A DNA stretch of 59,780 nucleotides from Ruminococcus sp. (GTDB lineage Bacteria > Bacillota > Clostridia > Oscillospirales > Ruminococcaceae). A program made the translations under genes and the position numbers. The notes under the pieces are model-generated. The model was given only the letters and a program-made list of their open reading frames with translations. It had not been told where the DNA came from and did not search any database. Below, in pieces: positions 20,766-29,474 of this stretch (positions are counted from its first letter, which is position 1; the number at the start of each line of letters is the position of its first letter). The stretch lies in contig JAGAOV010000010.1 of NCBI GenBank assembly GCA_017623515.1, forward strand, positions 1-59,780. Direction: 5' to 3'.

Positions 20766-23480
20766 ATGGAAAACAATCATCAGAATAAAAATACTCCGCA
20801 GAATCCGAAAAAACCATCGGAAAACAGCAGTCAGCGTCCTGCACCCAAACGTCCTGTACAGACAAATGCACCGTCAAATGGAACAAAACAGCAGGGAAAA
20901 GCTCCTGTAAGGAGACCAAGACCAGCAGGCACATCACCGGACGGCAAGCCGCCGGTAAATCGTCCTCCGGCACAGCGTAATCCAAATCCTGTTCAGAAAA
21001 AGCCGGATCCATCATCAGGAAATTCTGTGCATGCAGCATACAGAAAAGAAACAGATGAAGAAATACGAAGCAAGCCGCCTACAGGTACGCCGGAATACCC
21101 TTACCGAAAGGGTAATCTTGCATCGTCAAAACTGCAAAAGTTTCCGGCTCTGAGAAATGCAATCTCAATACTCCTTACAACAATAATGTCATTATTCCTC
21201 ATATGTGTTATCACAGGTGCGATCGTTGTAACAGCACTTACAATCTATGTAATGGATTTCAGGGACGAGATTTCATCTGTAACTATCGAGGAAATGGAGC
21301 TTCAATATAACACCTATGTATATGCCACGGATTCAGCCGGAAAGGAAATATGCCTTTATGAGGTAAACAATTCCTCCGAGCGCAGACCTGTAGAAATAGA
21401 AGATATACCCCAGCATGTGCGTGACGCATTTGTTTACGCTGAGGACGGAAAATTCTATACTCATGACGGTGTTGACTATAAGAGAACCTTCTATTCCTTT
21501 GTAAATATGTTCGTGCATATTTATGACACCAATATCGGCGGTTCTACAATTACTCAGCAGCTTGTAAAAAACATCACCGGCGATGACGTTCAGTCTCCGT
21601 CACGTAAGATAAGAGAAATCTTCCGTGCAATGGAACTGGAAAAGAACTATTCAAAGGATGAGATACTTGAAAGCTACCTTAACTATATAGGATTCGGCGG
21701 CCCTACAAACGGCATACAGAGTGCTTCACTGAAATATTTCGGAAAAACTGTTTCCGATCTTACAGTTGCAGAAGCTGCCTGTCTTGCAGCTATACCAAAA
21801 AGTCCGGAGGTACTCAATCCCTTTGCAGGCTATACGGACGAGGAGACCGGCGAATGGGTAAATACAGGTAAAGAAGCAAACCGTGCAAGACAATACTATG
21901 TTCTTGAGCAGATGTACGAAAACGGCGCAATAACCTATGACGAATTTCAGGATGCACTCAGCGATGAGCTTGTTTTTACTGATTCAGATGAATATAAGCA
22001 AGCACATCCGGACGAAGAAGAAAACGCCTATCTTTCTGCATCTGTAACAAGCTGGATAGTAGATACTGCTATTTATGAGGTTGCTGAATATTTGCAGGAG
22101 CTTTACAACATTTCGTCCGCTGAGGCTATCAAGCGTATAAACGGCGGCGGATACCGTATCTATACAACAGTTGATATGGATATGCAGGAATATGTGGAGG
22201 AAAGATACCTTGATCTTGACAATCTCATGGAATCTACCTCCGTTGCCCACTACGGAGACCTTAACGGTGACGGTCAGTATACCGTTGAGGAAATAGAATA
22301 TCCGGAGTCTGCATTTATTGCCATGAACTATGAAGGCAGCATTCGTGCCATTGTAGGTCATGTAGGTGAAAAAGACAGCTCGCTCTGCTGGAACTATGCA
22401 ACAATGGAACCACGCCAGCCCGGCTCTACCATCAAGCCCCTTGCCTCATACGGTCTGGGACTTGAAAAAGACCTCATTCATTGGGGTTCAATATATGAGG
22501 ATTCACCTCTTACAAATGTTGGCGGTGAGGACTGGCCGATAAATTACAGCAACACCTATTCCTATTCGGATGTGTATGCAGCTGACGCACTTGCAAAATC
22601 ACTTAACACTGTATCTGCCAAGATATGCAATGACCTTACACCGCAGGCTGTATTCAGCTTTACCACCGACAAAATGGGACTGAAGCTTTCTGCAACCTCT
22701 CCCGATGGACTTACAGATAATGCAATCTCACCGCTGTCTGTAGGCGCACTGACATACGGCGTAACTCTTGAAAACCTTGTAAACGCATATATCCCTTACG
22801 GAAACGGCGGAACTTATTATAATGCTCATATCGTTAGCAAGGTAGTACAGGGAATGGATACAGTCGTATACGAGGACGACGGAAGTCCGAGAAGAGTCGT
22901 AAGCGAAGAGACTGCATACGTTATGAACAAGCTTCTCCGCAATGTTGTAAACAAGGGAACAGGCTCTGCCGCAAAGCTTGCCAATAAGCGTGTTGCAGGT
23001 AAAACAGGCACATCAGAAGACTGGACAGACCTTACCTTTGTAGGACTTACAGAAGACTTTGTAAGCGGCGTATGGGTAGGCTATTCAAACAGATACTCTC
23101 TCCCAAGCTCACTTAAATCTGCACAGGTATGGTATAATATTATCGGAGAATATGCAGATCAGATGAATACAGGAGCGTCATATCCTTCATGTGATACGGT
23201 AATCACAGGGGATGTATGCTCACGAACAGGCTATATAGCAGGAGATAACTGTCCTACAAGCGGAACAGGCTACTGGAAGTCATCAAATGCACCGGTATGT
23301 GACGGCTGCTGGAAGTATGTTACAACAACTCCGGCTGCTACAACTAATGCTTCATCACAGGCAGCAACAACAGCCGCACCGGCACAGACAACCGCTGCAC
23401 CTGCACCGACTGATCCTCCTGCAACAGTACCGCCTGCAACCGAACCAGTACCTGAGCCTACAGAAGCTCCGGCGGTTTAA
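20766..23480 (+). CDS. Class A penicillin-binding protein (PBP1A type) with inserted EF-hand loop
   Basis: A 904-aa bifunctional peptidoglycan synthase. Residues 1-125 are a Pro/Asn/Lys-rich cytoplasmic tail, and a membrane helix spans about 132-164. The GT51 glycosyltransferase domain carries EDGKFYTHDG (Glu226) and GGSTITQQLVKN. The transpeptidase domain has the active-site Ser554 in STIK, SLN at 612-614 and KTGTS at 746-750. The C-terminal ~80 aa are a Thr/Ala/Pro-rich tail after a Cys-containing patch. An unusual point is a canonical 12-residue EF-hand loop (DLNGDGQYTVEE, about 498-509) inserted early in the transpeptidase domain; it could bind calcium. GGAAGG lies about 11 nt before the ATG. 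It is followed 24 nt later by an RNA methyltransferase gene. Confidence 0.96.
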   Translation: MENNHQNKNTPQNPKKPSENSSQRPAPKRPVQTNAPSNGTKQQGKAPVRRPRPAGTSPDGKPPVNRPPAQRNPNPVQKKPDPSSGNSVHAAYRKETDEEIRSKPPTGTPEYPYRKGNLASSKLQKFPALRNAISILLTTIMSLFLICVITGAIVVTALTIYVMDFRDEISSVTIEEMELQYNTYVYATDSAGKEICLYEVNNSSERRPVEIEDIPQHVRDAFVYAEDGKFYTHDGVDYKRTFYSFVNMFVHIYDTNIGGSTITQQLVKNITGDDVQSPSRKIREIFRAMELEKNYSKDEILESYLNYIGFGGPTNGIQSASLKYFGKTVSDLTVAEAACLAAIPKSPEVLNPFAGYTDEETGEWVNTGKEANRARQYYVLEQMYENGAITYDEFQDALSDELVFTDSDEYKQAHPDEEENAYLSASVTSWIVDTAIYEVAEYLQELYNISSAEAIKRINGGGYRIYTTVDMDMQEYVEERYLDLDNLMESTSVAHYGDLNGDGQYTVEEIEYPESAFIAMNYEGSIRAIVGHVGEKDSSLCWNYATMEPRQPGSTIKPLASYGLGLEKDLIHWGSIYEDSPLTNVGGEDWPINYSNTYSYSDVYAADALAKSLNTVSAKICNDLTPQAVFSFTTDKMGLKLSATSPDGLTDNAISPLSVGALTYGVTLENLVNAYIPYGNGGTYYNAHIVSKVVQGMDTVVYEDDGSPRRVVSEETAYVMNKLLRNVVNKGTGSAAKLANKRVAGKTGTSEDWTDLTFVGLTEDFVSGVWVGYSNRYSLPSSLKSAQVWYNIIGEYADQMNTGASYPSCDTVITGDVCSRTGYIAGDNCPTSGTGYWKSSNAPVCDGCWKYVTTTPAATTNASSQAATTAAPAQTTAAPAPTDPPATVPPATEPVPEPTEAPAV

Positions 23481-23504
23481 TATAAAACAAACGAGGTGTT
23501 CACA

Positions 23505-24620
23505 TTGACACAGAAATTTCAGATGTGCTGTCCATGTCATTTCGGACTGGAACGCACACTTCACTTTGAACTTACAAAAATAGGCGCAGAAGATATAACC
23601 GTTCAGGACGGACGTATTCTCTTCCGAGGAGATTACTCCGTTCTGGCGAAAGCCAACCTCTGCCTTTCAACAGCTGAGAGGGTTCTTATTCAATTAGGTG
23701 AATTTCCGGCATACAGCTTTGAGGAGCTGTTTCAGGGCGTAAAGAAGCTTCCTCTTGAAAACTGGATAGGCAAGGATGACGCTTTTCCGGTCAAAGGACA
23801 TGCCCTTGATTCCAAGCTCCACAGCATACCGGACTGTCAGTCCATTGTAAAAAAGGCGGCAGTAGAACGTCTGAAAATGCATTATAGAACAAGCTGGTTC
23901 TCTGAAACCGGAAGTATTCATCAGATACAGTTTTCCATCAGAAAAAACATTTGTGTGATATATCTTGATACATCGGGAGCCGGTCTCCACAAGAGAGGCT
24001 ACAGAAGAAATTCCAACGCTGCACCTATTAAAGAAACTCTTGCGGCAGGCATCATTGACCTTGCAAGAGTACGTTCTGACAGTGTGGTTGTTGATCCATT
24101 CTGCGGAAGCGGAACATTCCTTATAGAAGCCGCATTCAAGGCAATGCACATGGCACCGGGACTTAATCGTCACTTTGCGGCTGAAAAATGGGGCTGTATT
24201 CCGGATCAGGTATGGAGAAATGCAAGAGCTGAAGCTATTGCGGCGATAAATCGTGACGCAGAGTTTGAGGCATACGGCTTTGACTGTGATCCGGAGGCAA
24301 TAAGGCTTACAGAAGAAAATGCACGCAAGGCAGGCGTAAAGCCAAGAATACATCTTATGCAACGTGATGTTGCAGATTTTGAACCGATAGAGAACAGCAT
24401 TACAGTATGTAATCCGCCTTATGGCGAGAGAATGCTTGACATTCAGGCTGCGGAATCTCTGTACCGGATAATGGGATGTGTATTTCCGGCAGATAAGGCG
24501 CATCCGTGCTATGTCATTTCGCCGGACAGCGAGTTTGAGACTTTTTTCGGAAAAAGTGCGTCAAAACGCAGAAAACTGTACAATGGCATGATGCAGTGCC
24601 AGCTTTATATGTACTTCTGA
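23505..24620 (+). CDS. THUMP-domain class I SAM-dependent rRNA (guanine-N2) methyltransferase
   Basis: A 371-aa protein of the RlmL/YpsC family, predicted to methylate a guanine in 23S rRNA. The N-terminal ferredoxin-like/THUMP RNA-binding region (about 1-150) starts QKFQMCCPCHFGLE. The Rossmann methyltransferase domain has the SAM motif VVDPFCGSGTFLIEA, preceded by AGLHKRGYRR, and the catalytic NPPY motif (VCNPPYGERM). I chose the TTG at 23505 because GAGGTG sits 6 nt before it; the GTG at 23496 lies inside that site. It forms a two-gene operon with the PBP and ends at a strong terminator. Confidence 0.9.
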   Translation: MTQKFQMCCPCHFGLERTLHFELTKIGAEDITVQDGRILFRGDYSVLAKANLCLSTAERVLIQLGEFPAYSFEELFQGVKKLPLENWIGKDDAFPVKGHALDSKLHSIPDCQSIVKKAAVERLKMHYRTSWFSETGSIHQIQFSIRKNICVIYLDTSGAGLHKRGYRRNSNAAPIKETLAAGIIDLARVRSDSVVVDPFCGSGTFLIEAAFKAMHMAPGLNRHFAAEKWGCIPDQVWRNARAEAIAAINRDAEFEAYGFDCDPEAIRLTEENARKAGVKPRIHLMQRDVADFEPIENSITVCNPPYGERMLDIQAAESLYRIMGCVFPADKAHPCYVISPDSEFETFFGKSASKRRKLYNGMMQCQLYMYF

Positions 24621-24636
24621 GGATTATTGAATACAG

Positions 24637-24671
24637 AAAAACTGCCGTACAGACATGTGCGGCAGTTTTTG
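24637..24671 (+). terminator. Terminator after the methyltransferase gene
   Basis: Stem CTGCCG / CGGCAG with a 12-nt loop and a T5 tail; A-rich on the other side, so it may act in both directions. Confidence 0.8.
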
Positions 24672-24683
24672 TTAAATACATAT

Positions 24684-24713
24684 CAAAAAAAGCAGCCACT
24701 TTTTCGTGACTGC
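24684..24713 (-). terminator. Terminator of the rpsF-ssb-rpsR operon
   Basis: Minus-strand stem GCAGTCAC / GTGGCTGC with a 6-nt loop and T7. Confidence 0.85.
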
Positions 24714-24782
24714 TCATTTGTTAACTCTTTACCATTGCTCTCCAACTATCGAACGAGAGCCTAATTTGCTTATTCAGCAATC

Positions 24783-25019
24783 TTAGTCAGCTACGTACGG
24801 CAGCAGTGCTACGTGACGAGCTCTCTTGATTGCAGATGTCAGTTCACGCTGGTGATAAGCGCATGTGCTTGTAACTCTTCTGGGAAGAATCTTTGCACGC
24901 TCAGTCATGCACTTCTTCAGCTTAGCAACATCCTTGTAATCAATTCTCTCTGCACGATCTGCGCAGAACATACAAACCTTCTTACGGGAACGCTTGTTAT
25001 TTCTTGGTGCTCTTTCCAT
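24783..25019 (-). CDS. rpsR: 30S ribosomal protein S18
   Basis: 78-aa S18, a component of the small-subunit platform that pairs with S6. The family segment [14 protein letters not shown]...[17 protein letters not shown] is clear. It has four cysteines (C16, C19, C37, C53), so this is the cysteine-bearing form that may bind zinc. AGGAGG precedes the ATG. Last gene of rpsF-ssb-rpsR; rplI, often next, is not here. Confidence 0.98.
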   Translation of the reverse strand: MERAPRNNKRSRKKVCMFCADRAERIDYKDVAKLKKCMTERAKILPRRVTSTCAYHQRELTSAIKRARHVALLPYVAD

Positions 25020-25059
25020 GATAAATTATCCTCCTATCTGCCAAACTGCATTTTTGAGA

Positions 25060-25578
25060 TTAGAAAGGAACTTCGCCGTCGCTGAGGATCTCTTCAAAAT
25101 CGCCCAGATCTCCAAGCTGAACAGCCGCCTGAGGAGCTGCCTGCTGTGCAGGTGCTGCCTGAGGAGCTGGTGCAGGCTGGGAATAAGCCGGCTGCTGATA
25201 GGAAGCCTGATAGCCGCCGTTTCCAGCACCATAGCCGGAGTTATTATTCTGGTTCGGATTCTTGCTTTCGCAGAAATGAACATTTTCAGCCTGAACGTCC
25301 ATAGAATAATGCTTAACACCATTCTGATCTGTCCAGTCATTATTTCTGAGACTTCCTTCAACAGCAATCATATTGCCCTTGCGGAAGTAACGGCTGACAA
25401 ACTCAGCCTGCTGTCTCCAGCATGTAACTCTGATAAAATCAGCTTCACGCTCGCCGGTCTGTTTATTGGTAAACGGACGGTTTACTGCAACGCTGAATCT
25501 GCATGTAGCTACACCGCTTGGTGTCTGACGGAATTCCGGATCAGCACAAAGTCTGCCCATAATAATAACCTTATTCAT
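25060..25578 (-). CDS. ssb: Single-stranded DNA-binding protein
   Basis: 172-aa SSB. The OB fold covers about residues 1-110 (MNKVIIMGRLCADPEFRQTPSG ... GSLRNNDW). A Gln/Ala/Pro/Gly-rich flexible linker follows, then an acidic tip ending DGEVPF, a variant of the usual DDDIPF peptide that recruits repair and replication proteins. It sits between rpsF and rpsR, the standard order in Firmicutes. AAAGGA lies about 11 nt before the ATG. Confidence 0.97.
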   Translation of the reverse strand: MNKVIIMGRLCADPEFRQTPSGVATCRFSVAVNRPFTNKQTGEREADFIRVTCWRQQAEFVSRYFRKGNMIAVEGSLRNNDWTDQNGVKHYSMDVQAENVHFCESKNPNQNNNSGYGAGNGGYQASYQQPAYSQPAPAPQAAPAQQAAPQAAVQLGDLGDFEEILSDGEVPF

Positions 25579-25616
25579 ACAGCTTGGATTCCTTTCTGTG
25601 GATTTTACATTTTACC

Positions 25617-25910
25617 TTATGCGGCAACGGTTACCAGGAACCGCAGTACGCCGTCTGTGATGTTCAGTACACGCTCCAGCTCAGCCGGGAAATCGGGAGC
25701 AGAAGTAAATGTGTACAGTGCATAGTAGCCATCCGGCTCATCATTGATCGGGTATGCCAGCTTACGCTTGCCCCACTCATCAATGTTCTCCAGTGTTGCG
25801 TTCTTCTCAATCTTGCGCTGGAACTTTGCCACCAGAGCCTTAACAGCTTCTTCGCCGTTTGCCAGACTGAATACAGCCATCAGCTCGTACTTTTCGATCT
25901 TCTTTGCCAT
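25617..25910 (-). CDS. rpsF: 30S ribosomal protein S6
   Basis: 97-aa S6, which forms a dimer with S18 on 16S rRNA. The fold signature KYELMAVFSL, the central EWGKRKLAYPINDEPDGYY and the C-terminal LNITDGVLRFLV are present. The start is ATG 25910, 8 nt after GGAGG; the longer open frame upstream is not conserved S6. First gene of rpsF-ssb-rpsR, driven by the promoter at 25969-25997. The ~50-nt leader contains a short TGCGC/GCGCA hairpin, but I could not match the S6:S18 autoregulatory motif. Confidence 0.97.
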   Translation of the reverse strand: MAKKIEKYELMAVFSLANGEEAVKALVAKFQRKIEKNATLENIDEWGKRKLAYPINDEPDGYYALYTFTSAPDFPAELERVLNITDGVLRFLVTVAA

Positions 25911-25968
25911 TACGATACACCTCCTTTTGGATTTCGTCTGCGCACAGCGCAAACAAGGATACTTGTTT

Positions 25969-25997
25969 ATTTTACCACGTTCCCGTTTTTTTGTCAA
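25969..25997 (-). promoter_or_regulatory. Promoter of rpsF-ssb-rpsR
   Basis: TTGACA (25997-25992), 17-nt spacer, TAAAAT (25974-25969). Confidence 0.85.
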
Positions 25998-26020
25998 GGG
26001 ATTTGAGGAAATTTATTAGA

Positions 26021-26048
26021 AAAAACAGAACCGGTTTTCCGGCTCTGT
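26021..26048 (-). terminator. Terminator after the zinc-ribbon membrane protein gene
   Basis: Stem ACAGAgCCGG / CCGGtTCTGT with a TTTT/AAAA loop and, on the minus strand, a T6 tail. It lies about 150 nt after the stop at 26200; the stretch 26049-26199 holds nothing else I recognise. Confidence 0.7.
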
Positions 26049-26199
26049 TTTGTGCATATTTATTATTGACTCTCTGTCAAGAGTTGAGAAAACAGAATCC
26101 ATGTGCAAAGCACATCGCACAATGCTCCCATCAGTAAGATGAGACTTTCAGAGGTATTTTGACAAACTGAAAACCCGACACAAGCCGGATTCTTTCTCT

Positions 26200-27216
26200 T
26201 TAAACAAACATAATAATATAGGACAGCACTGAAGTCAGGGCAAATTCTGCAAGAAGTGCAAGAATTACAAAGCCCACATTTGCGCCGCCTGCCATACGGA
26301 TACGTGACTGAACGTCAATAAGACTTCTGTTATCATTGCGCACAGCCTTTATCTTCTTGACAGCGTGACGGTAGTAAATATAATTTCCGAACAGAAACAG
26401 CACTATATTCATTGCCATTGAGATATAATTACACACAAAATCCGTCCAGTAGAGAACTCTGTAATTCTCCTTGACAGCCTCCGCAAAAGAAAGGAGCTGT
26501 TCCTGTATTGCCTTAAAGAATTCCTCACCTGCCATAGCCATCTGCGGCTGAAGCGTAGCAAGAAGAGCGTCTGTCTGTGATGCAAGGGATATGAGAGAGC
26601 CGGGAATGCTCAGCAGGAACGCCGCAATTATGATTATAGCTGTAAAAAGCCACATTTTGCGATATGCAAACCAGAGCTGCGGGAAAACCATACACACAAA
26701 ATTAGGAGCGATTTTTTTCTTCTGGTCACGGAAAAATCGGAATCTGCTGATGTAATATGGAGTATTTTTTCCCACGAAATCCACCACATCCTGCATTTTC
26801 ACTCCGTCTATCTCTTCATTGGAATTAACTGTATTTTCCATGCCCATAATTCCCGAAAAACGCCCTGTCCAGCTATCCTCTTCATTTCCTGTGCTGTCAT
26901 CACCGAAAAGAGATTCACTGCGTTTCATAGAGCTTCCGCACTGCGTACAGAATATGTTATTTCTGTCGTTCTTACTTCCGCAGTTAGGACATGGCACAGG
27001 CGCATTTGCCTCGGCTTCCGCCTTTATCTCCTCTTCCGTTTTAGGTCTCTGCCATGAACCGCCTGTTTCATGGAGTTCGGTATTTATGCAGTGTCCGTGG
27101 GCATTCCAGCAGTCACGGTGATATGGCGTTCCGCATTCCGGACATACTACAATATCGTCATCCGCTTCAAATGTATTCTTACATCCTATACAGGTACAGT
27201 TTCTGTAATCTGCCAT
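26200..27216 (-). CDS. Zinc-finger membrane protein (RING-like domain plus DUF2628-like membrane part)
   Basis: A 338-aa protein of unknown function. Residues 1-50 form a RING-like zinc domain (CxxC, CPECG, HRDCW, HxH pattern). A zinc ribbon follows at about 75-95 (CPNCG ... FCTQCG). The C-terminal half has three to four membrane segments with the FVCMVFPQLWFAYRKMWL pattern typical of DUF2628-type proteins. The domain order is a recurrent one in clostridia. It is monocistronic, with a consensus promoter at 27259-27287 and a terminator at 26021-26048. AAGGAA precedes the ATG by 8 nt. Confidence 0.8.
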   Translation of the reverse strand: MADYRNCTCIGCKNTFEADDDIVVCPECGTPYHRDCWNAHGHCINTELHETGGSWQRPKTEEEIKAEAEANAPVPCPNCGSKNDRNNIFCTQCGSSMKRSESLFGDDSTGNEEDSWTGRFSGIMGMENTVNSNEEIDGVKMQDVVDFVGKNTPYYISRFRFFRDQKKKIAPNFVCMVFPQLWFAYRKMWLFTAIIIIAAFLLSIPGSLISLASQTDALLATLQPQMAMAGEEFFKAIQEQLLSFAEAVKENYRVLYWTDFVCNYISMAMNIVLFLFGNYIYYRHAVKKIKAVRNDNRSLIDVQSRIRMAGGANVGFVILALLAEFALTSVLSYIIMFV

Positions 27217-27258
27217 CTGGATACTTCCTTTCTTTTCTTTAGATATGCTTTAACTTAT

Positions 27259-27287
27259 ATTATACCACACTGCCGTATTTTTTTCAA
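27259..27287 (-). promoter_or_regulatory. Promoter of the zinc-finger membrane protein gene
   Basis: TTGAAA (27287-27282), 17-nt spacer, TATAAT (27264-27259). Confidence 0.8.
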
Positions 27288-27346
27288 CTGCCAAAATGAA
27301 TTTTTTCAGAAAAGAACGATTTATTCTTCAACATATGAAATAAAAC

Positions 27347-27377
27347 CAAAAAATACCGCACTGTTTCCAGTGCGGTA
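27347..27377 (-). terminator. Terminator of the lipoprotein gene
   Basis: Perfect 10-bp stem TACCGCACTG / CAGTGCGGTA with a 4-nt loop and a T6 tail on the minus strand. Confidence 0.9.
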
Positions 27378-27388
27378 CGATCATTCAA

Positions 27389-28168
27389 TTAGTCAACCAG
27401 ATAGAATGTATCAAATATCTCCTGTGTTGTATCCTCACCGAATGTTCCGATAGTTACTGTCCACATGTACTTGCCTGATGTTCCGGAGAATATCAGCTCA
27501 TACATTGCCATATCGGAATATGATGCGCTTACGTTCAGTGCGTGGAATTCCTCGCCTTCAACTTCAACAGTTGTATTTTCAATGGATATATCCTCATAGC
27601 CCATATTTGCGAAAGCGTCTTCAAGAATATCCTTGCTGTTGCTAAGGCTTTCCTCTACGTCAAGCAGTGCGATCTTTGCAATACCTACGTTTTCAAGATT
27701 AACGTTTACACTGCTCATGCCATCGCTGTGTACAGCATACATATCATAGATCATATCAGCATTCTCGATAATTTCAGCAACCTCTTCGCCTGCCATATCA
27801 GTTGCCATGTTATTGAGTTCCTTGATCTCCTCGTCGCTGTAGAAGCCCCATTCTTCACCAAGGCTGCATCCAAGTCCGATAAATGCGTTTTCATATACAT
27901 TTGAATCTACTTCACCGAATTCAAAAGCTTCTCCTTCTTCTGTTTCATCAGCAGATTCCTCTTCAGACTCTGTAGCAGATTCTTCTTCAGATTCTGTAGC
28001 AGATTCCTCTTCAGATTCTTCATTATCTGTATCTGTATCTGCATCCGCTTCAGATGCTGTTGTTGTTGCTGCCTCTTCAATTGTACCTCTTACCTCTTCT
28101 TCGCCGCTGCATCCTACTGCTGAAAACAGAAGTGCCATACAAAGCATAAGTCCCATTGTCTTTTTCAT
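27389..28168 (-). CDS. Acidic-linker lipoprotein, unknown function
   Basis: A 259-aa predicted lipoprotein. The signal peptide ends in the lipobox SAVGC (Cys near residue 20). A low-complexity acidic linker follows, with three imperfect ATESEEES repeats (about 45-75). A folded C-terminal domain of about 170 aa is not one I recognise. The start is ATG 28168, 10 nt after AAGGAG; the upstream in-frame extension adds a non-signal sequence. It has its own promoter (28202-28230) and terminator. It is probably on the outer face of the membrane. Confidence 0.75.
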   Translation of the reverse strand: MKKTMGLMLCMALLFSAVGCSGEEEVRGTIEEAATTTASEADADTDTDNEESEEESATESEEESATESEEESADETEEGEAFEFGEVDSNVYENAFIGLGCSLGEEWGFYSDEEIKELNNMATDMAGEEVAEIIENADMIYDMYAVHSDGMSSVNVNLENVGIAKIALLDVEESLSNSKDILEDAFANMGYEDISIENTTVEVEGEEFHALNVSASYSDMAMYELIFSGTSGKYMWTVTIGTFGEDTTQEIFDTFYLVD

Positions 28169-28201
28169 GTTAAATACACTCCTTACTAATTTATGAAAAT
28201 T

Positions 28202-28230
28202 AATATACCACAATTTCTAATTTTTGTCAA
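28202..28230 (-). promoter_or_regulatory. Promoter of the lipoprotein gene
   Basis: TTGACA (28230-28225), 17-nt spacer, TATATT (28207-28202). Confidence 0.8.
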
Positions 28231-28312
28231 TGAAATATACAGCCTTTCTCCATTACCTTTAAAAAAGCTCTTTATCAGTGCAGTAAATTAGTGATTTTGC
28301 AGGATATTATGT

Positions 28313-28345
28313 CAAAAAACTGCCGCACACTTCCTGTGCAGCAGT
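28313..28345 (-). terminator. Terminator of rnpB
   Basis: Minus-strand stem ACTGCTGCACA / TGTGCGGCAGT (one mismatch), 5-nt loop, T5 tail, immediately after the RNase P RNA. Confidence 0.85.
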
Positions 28346-28351
28346 CTTTCT

Positions 28352-28701
28352 TCTGGTGTGACCAGACCTGTAAGCCGGGTTCTGTCGTGTGTGACAATTT
28401 ATCTACGCCTTACGTCGCCGCAAGGCTCTAGCCGCCATTACGCATGATCCATCGGGCAAATGTTATGACCATACGCACCAATAGGCGTTGCATCAGGTAA
28501 GGTTTACATAGCAGTGCAGTCTCCTGCACTCTGGTGCGCTCTTACCGCACCTTTCCACCCTTACTCCCGTAAACGAAAGCGGTATATCTCTGTTGCACTT
28601 GCTCTAAGGTCGCCCTCGGCTGCCGTTAGCAGCTACCCTGCCCTGTGATGCCCGGACTTTCCTCATGAATTTCTCCACGCTGCCACACAGTCTGCTCACA
28701 T
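28352..28701 (-). ncRNA. rnpB: RNase P RNA, class A
   Basis: The catalytic RNA of RNase P, which trims tRNA 5' leaders. On the minus strand the universally conserved GAGGAAAGTCCGGGC (P4 5' strand region) and, near the 3' end, ACAGAACCCGGCTTA are present. The ends pair as P1 (TGTGAGCAGAC with GTCTGGTCACA, one mismatch). The internal layout, about 350 nt with a GCGACGTAAGGCGTAGATAA block, fits class A (ancestral) rather than Bacillus-type class B. Promoter at 28707-28735, terminator at 28313-28345. Confidence 0.96.
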
Positions 28702-28706
28702 ATATA

Positions 28707-28735
28707 ATTTTACACCCGTTTTATCTTCTTGTCAA
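28707..28735 (-). promoter_or_regulatory. rnpB promoter
   Basis: TTGACA (28735-28730), 17-nt spacer, TAAAAT (28712-28707), placing the start at about 28700, the predicted RNA 5' end. Confidence 0.88.
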
Positions 28736-28782
28736 GTTTTATTTTTTCTCTTCAATCTTCCAAAAAAATTTCCTCTCCCCTA

Positions 28783-28811
28783 TTGACAAACCATTCCTCT
28801 TAGTGTATAAT
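28783..28811 (+). promoter_or_regulatory. Promoter of the metal efflux operon
   Basis: TTGACA (28783-28788), 17-nt spacer, TATAAT (28806-28811), a perfect consensus. The start is expected near 28818, inside the operator. Confidence 0.88.
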
Positions 28812-28814
28812 GAA

Positions 28815-28836
28815 CATATGAACAGATGCTCATACG
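28815..28836 (+). promoter_or_regulatory. Candidate SmtB/ArsR-family operator
   Basis: ATATGAACAGATGCTCATAC at 28816-28835 matches the ArsR/SmtB 12-2-12-type consensus (A-ATGA-CAA-TATTCA-AT) at most defined positions and overlaps the transcription start. That position suits repression released by zinc, cadmium or lead. No arsR/smtB gene is in the window. Confidence 0.6.
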
Positions 28837-28879
28837 TTTGTTGAAATGCAGACATATATTTATTATGGAGGTTATTACT

Positions 28880-29104
28880 ATGAAAAAGACTTGGAAACTG
28901 AGAGATCTGGACTGTGCTAACTGCGCAGCTAAAATGGAGAGAGCTATTGCTCAGCTTGAAGGCGTTGAAAAGGCTACGGTCAGCTTCATGACGCAGAAGA
29001 TGACACTTGAAATCTCTGACAGTGCGGATGTTAACGCTATCCTGAAACAGGCTCAGAAGTGTATTAAAAAGGTCGAGCCTGATTGTGAGGTTGTGGTGAA
29101 GTAA
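28880..29104 (+). CDS. Free-standing heavy-metal-associated (HMA) domain protein
   Basis: A 74-aa protein that is a single HMA domain with the metal site DCANCAAKME (CxxC) after the first strand and the usual beta-alpha-beta-beta-alpha-beta pattern. It would bind a soft metal ion such as Zn, Cd or Pb and pass it to a transporter. The ATPase encoded next (29496) lacks an N-terminal HMA domain, so this protein probably supplies that part in trans. The start is ATG 28880, 8 nt after GGAGG. A 390-nt gap filled by mosaic element B separates it from the ATPase gene. Confidence 0.9.
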   Translation: MKKTWKLRDLDCANCAAKMERAIAQLEGVEKATVSFMTQKMTLEISDSADVNAILKQAQKCIKKVEPDCEVVVK

Positions 29105-29113
29105 AGGAGATAA

Positions 29114-29474
29114 TTCTCTTAGATCAGGCTTACTCGTGCGGTCCGCACACCGAACATCCTTGGTTCGGCGTACCGTCGCCATTACCGTTGGGCGACGGGT
29201 AGGATTCTCCGGCGTTTCACGCCGTTTTCTCCTGCTGTGTTTTCAAATTTTGCTGGCTTTCTTTACTGCGGACTGAAAGCAGATTTCCTTGGTTTGATTT
29301 GATTGAATCGGACAGTCTGCTTTTTTTAGCGAAATTTGTGTTACTGCTCTTAGATTAAAACGCTCGTAAATTTTAGTGCTATGATTGCTCCGCAATCATC
29401 TGGGACTTCTCGTCCCAGACCCTACGACCGCTTTTTTTGAGAAAAAAGCGGCGCAAAAAAACTTTTATTGATTT
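29114..29474 (+). repeat. Mosaic intergenic element, copy B
   Basis: About 361 bp between the HMA gene and the P-type ATPase gene, same direction as both. It shares its start and central blocks with copy A. Its end, a perfect CCGCTTTTTT/AAAAAAGCGG-type hairpin followed by GCGCAAAAAAACTTTTATTGA, is shared with copy C. It also has a CGGTTCGG-like palindrome, a GCGACGG palindrome and a GGGACTTCTCGTCCC hairpin not in the other copies. No ORF is convincing. Confidence 0.8.

Noticed and set aside
25911..25962. S6:S18 autoregulatory leader RNA upstream of rpsF
   Set aside because: Only a 5-bp hairpin is visible and I could not match the required bulged CCG motif.
28283..28702. CRISPR array or tmRNA
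   Set aside because: The structured region is RNase P RNA; no regular direct repeats with spacers occur anywhere in the window.
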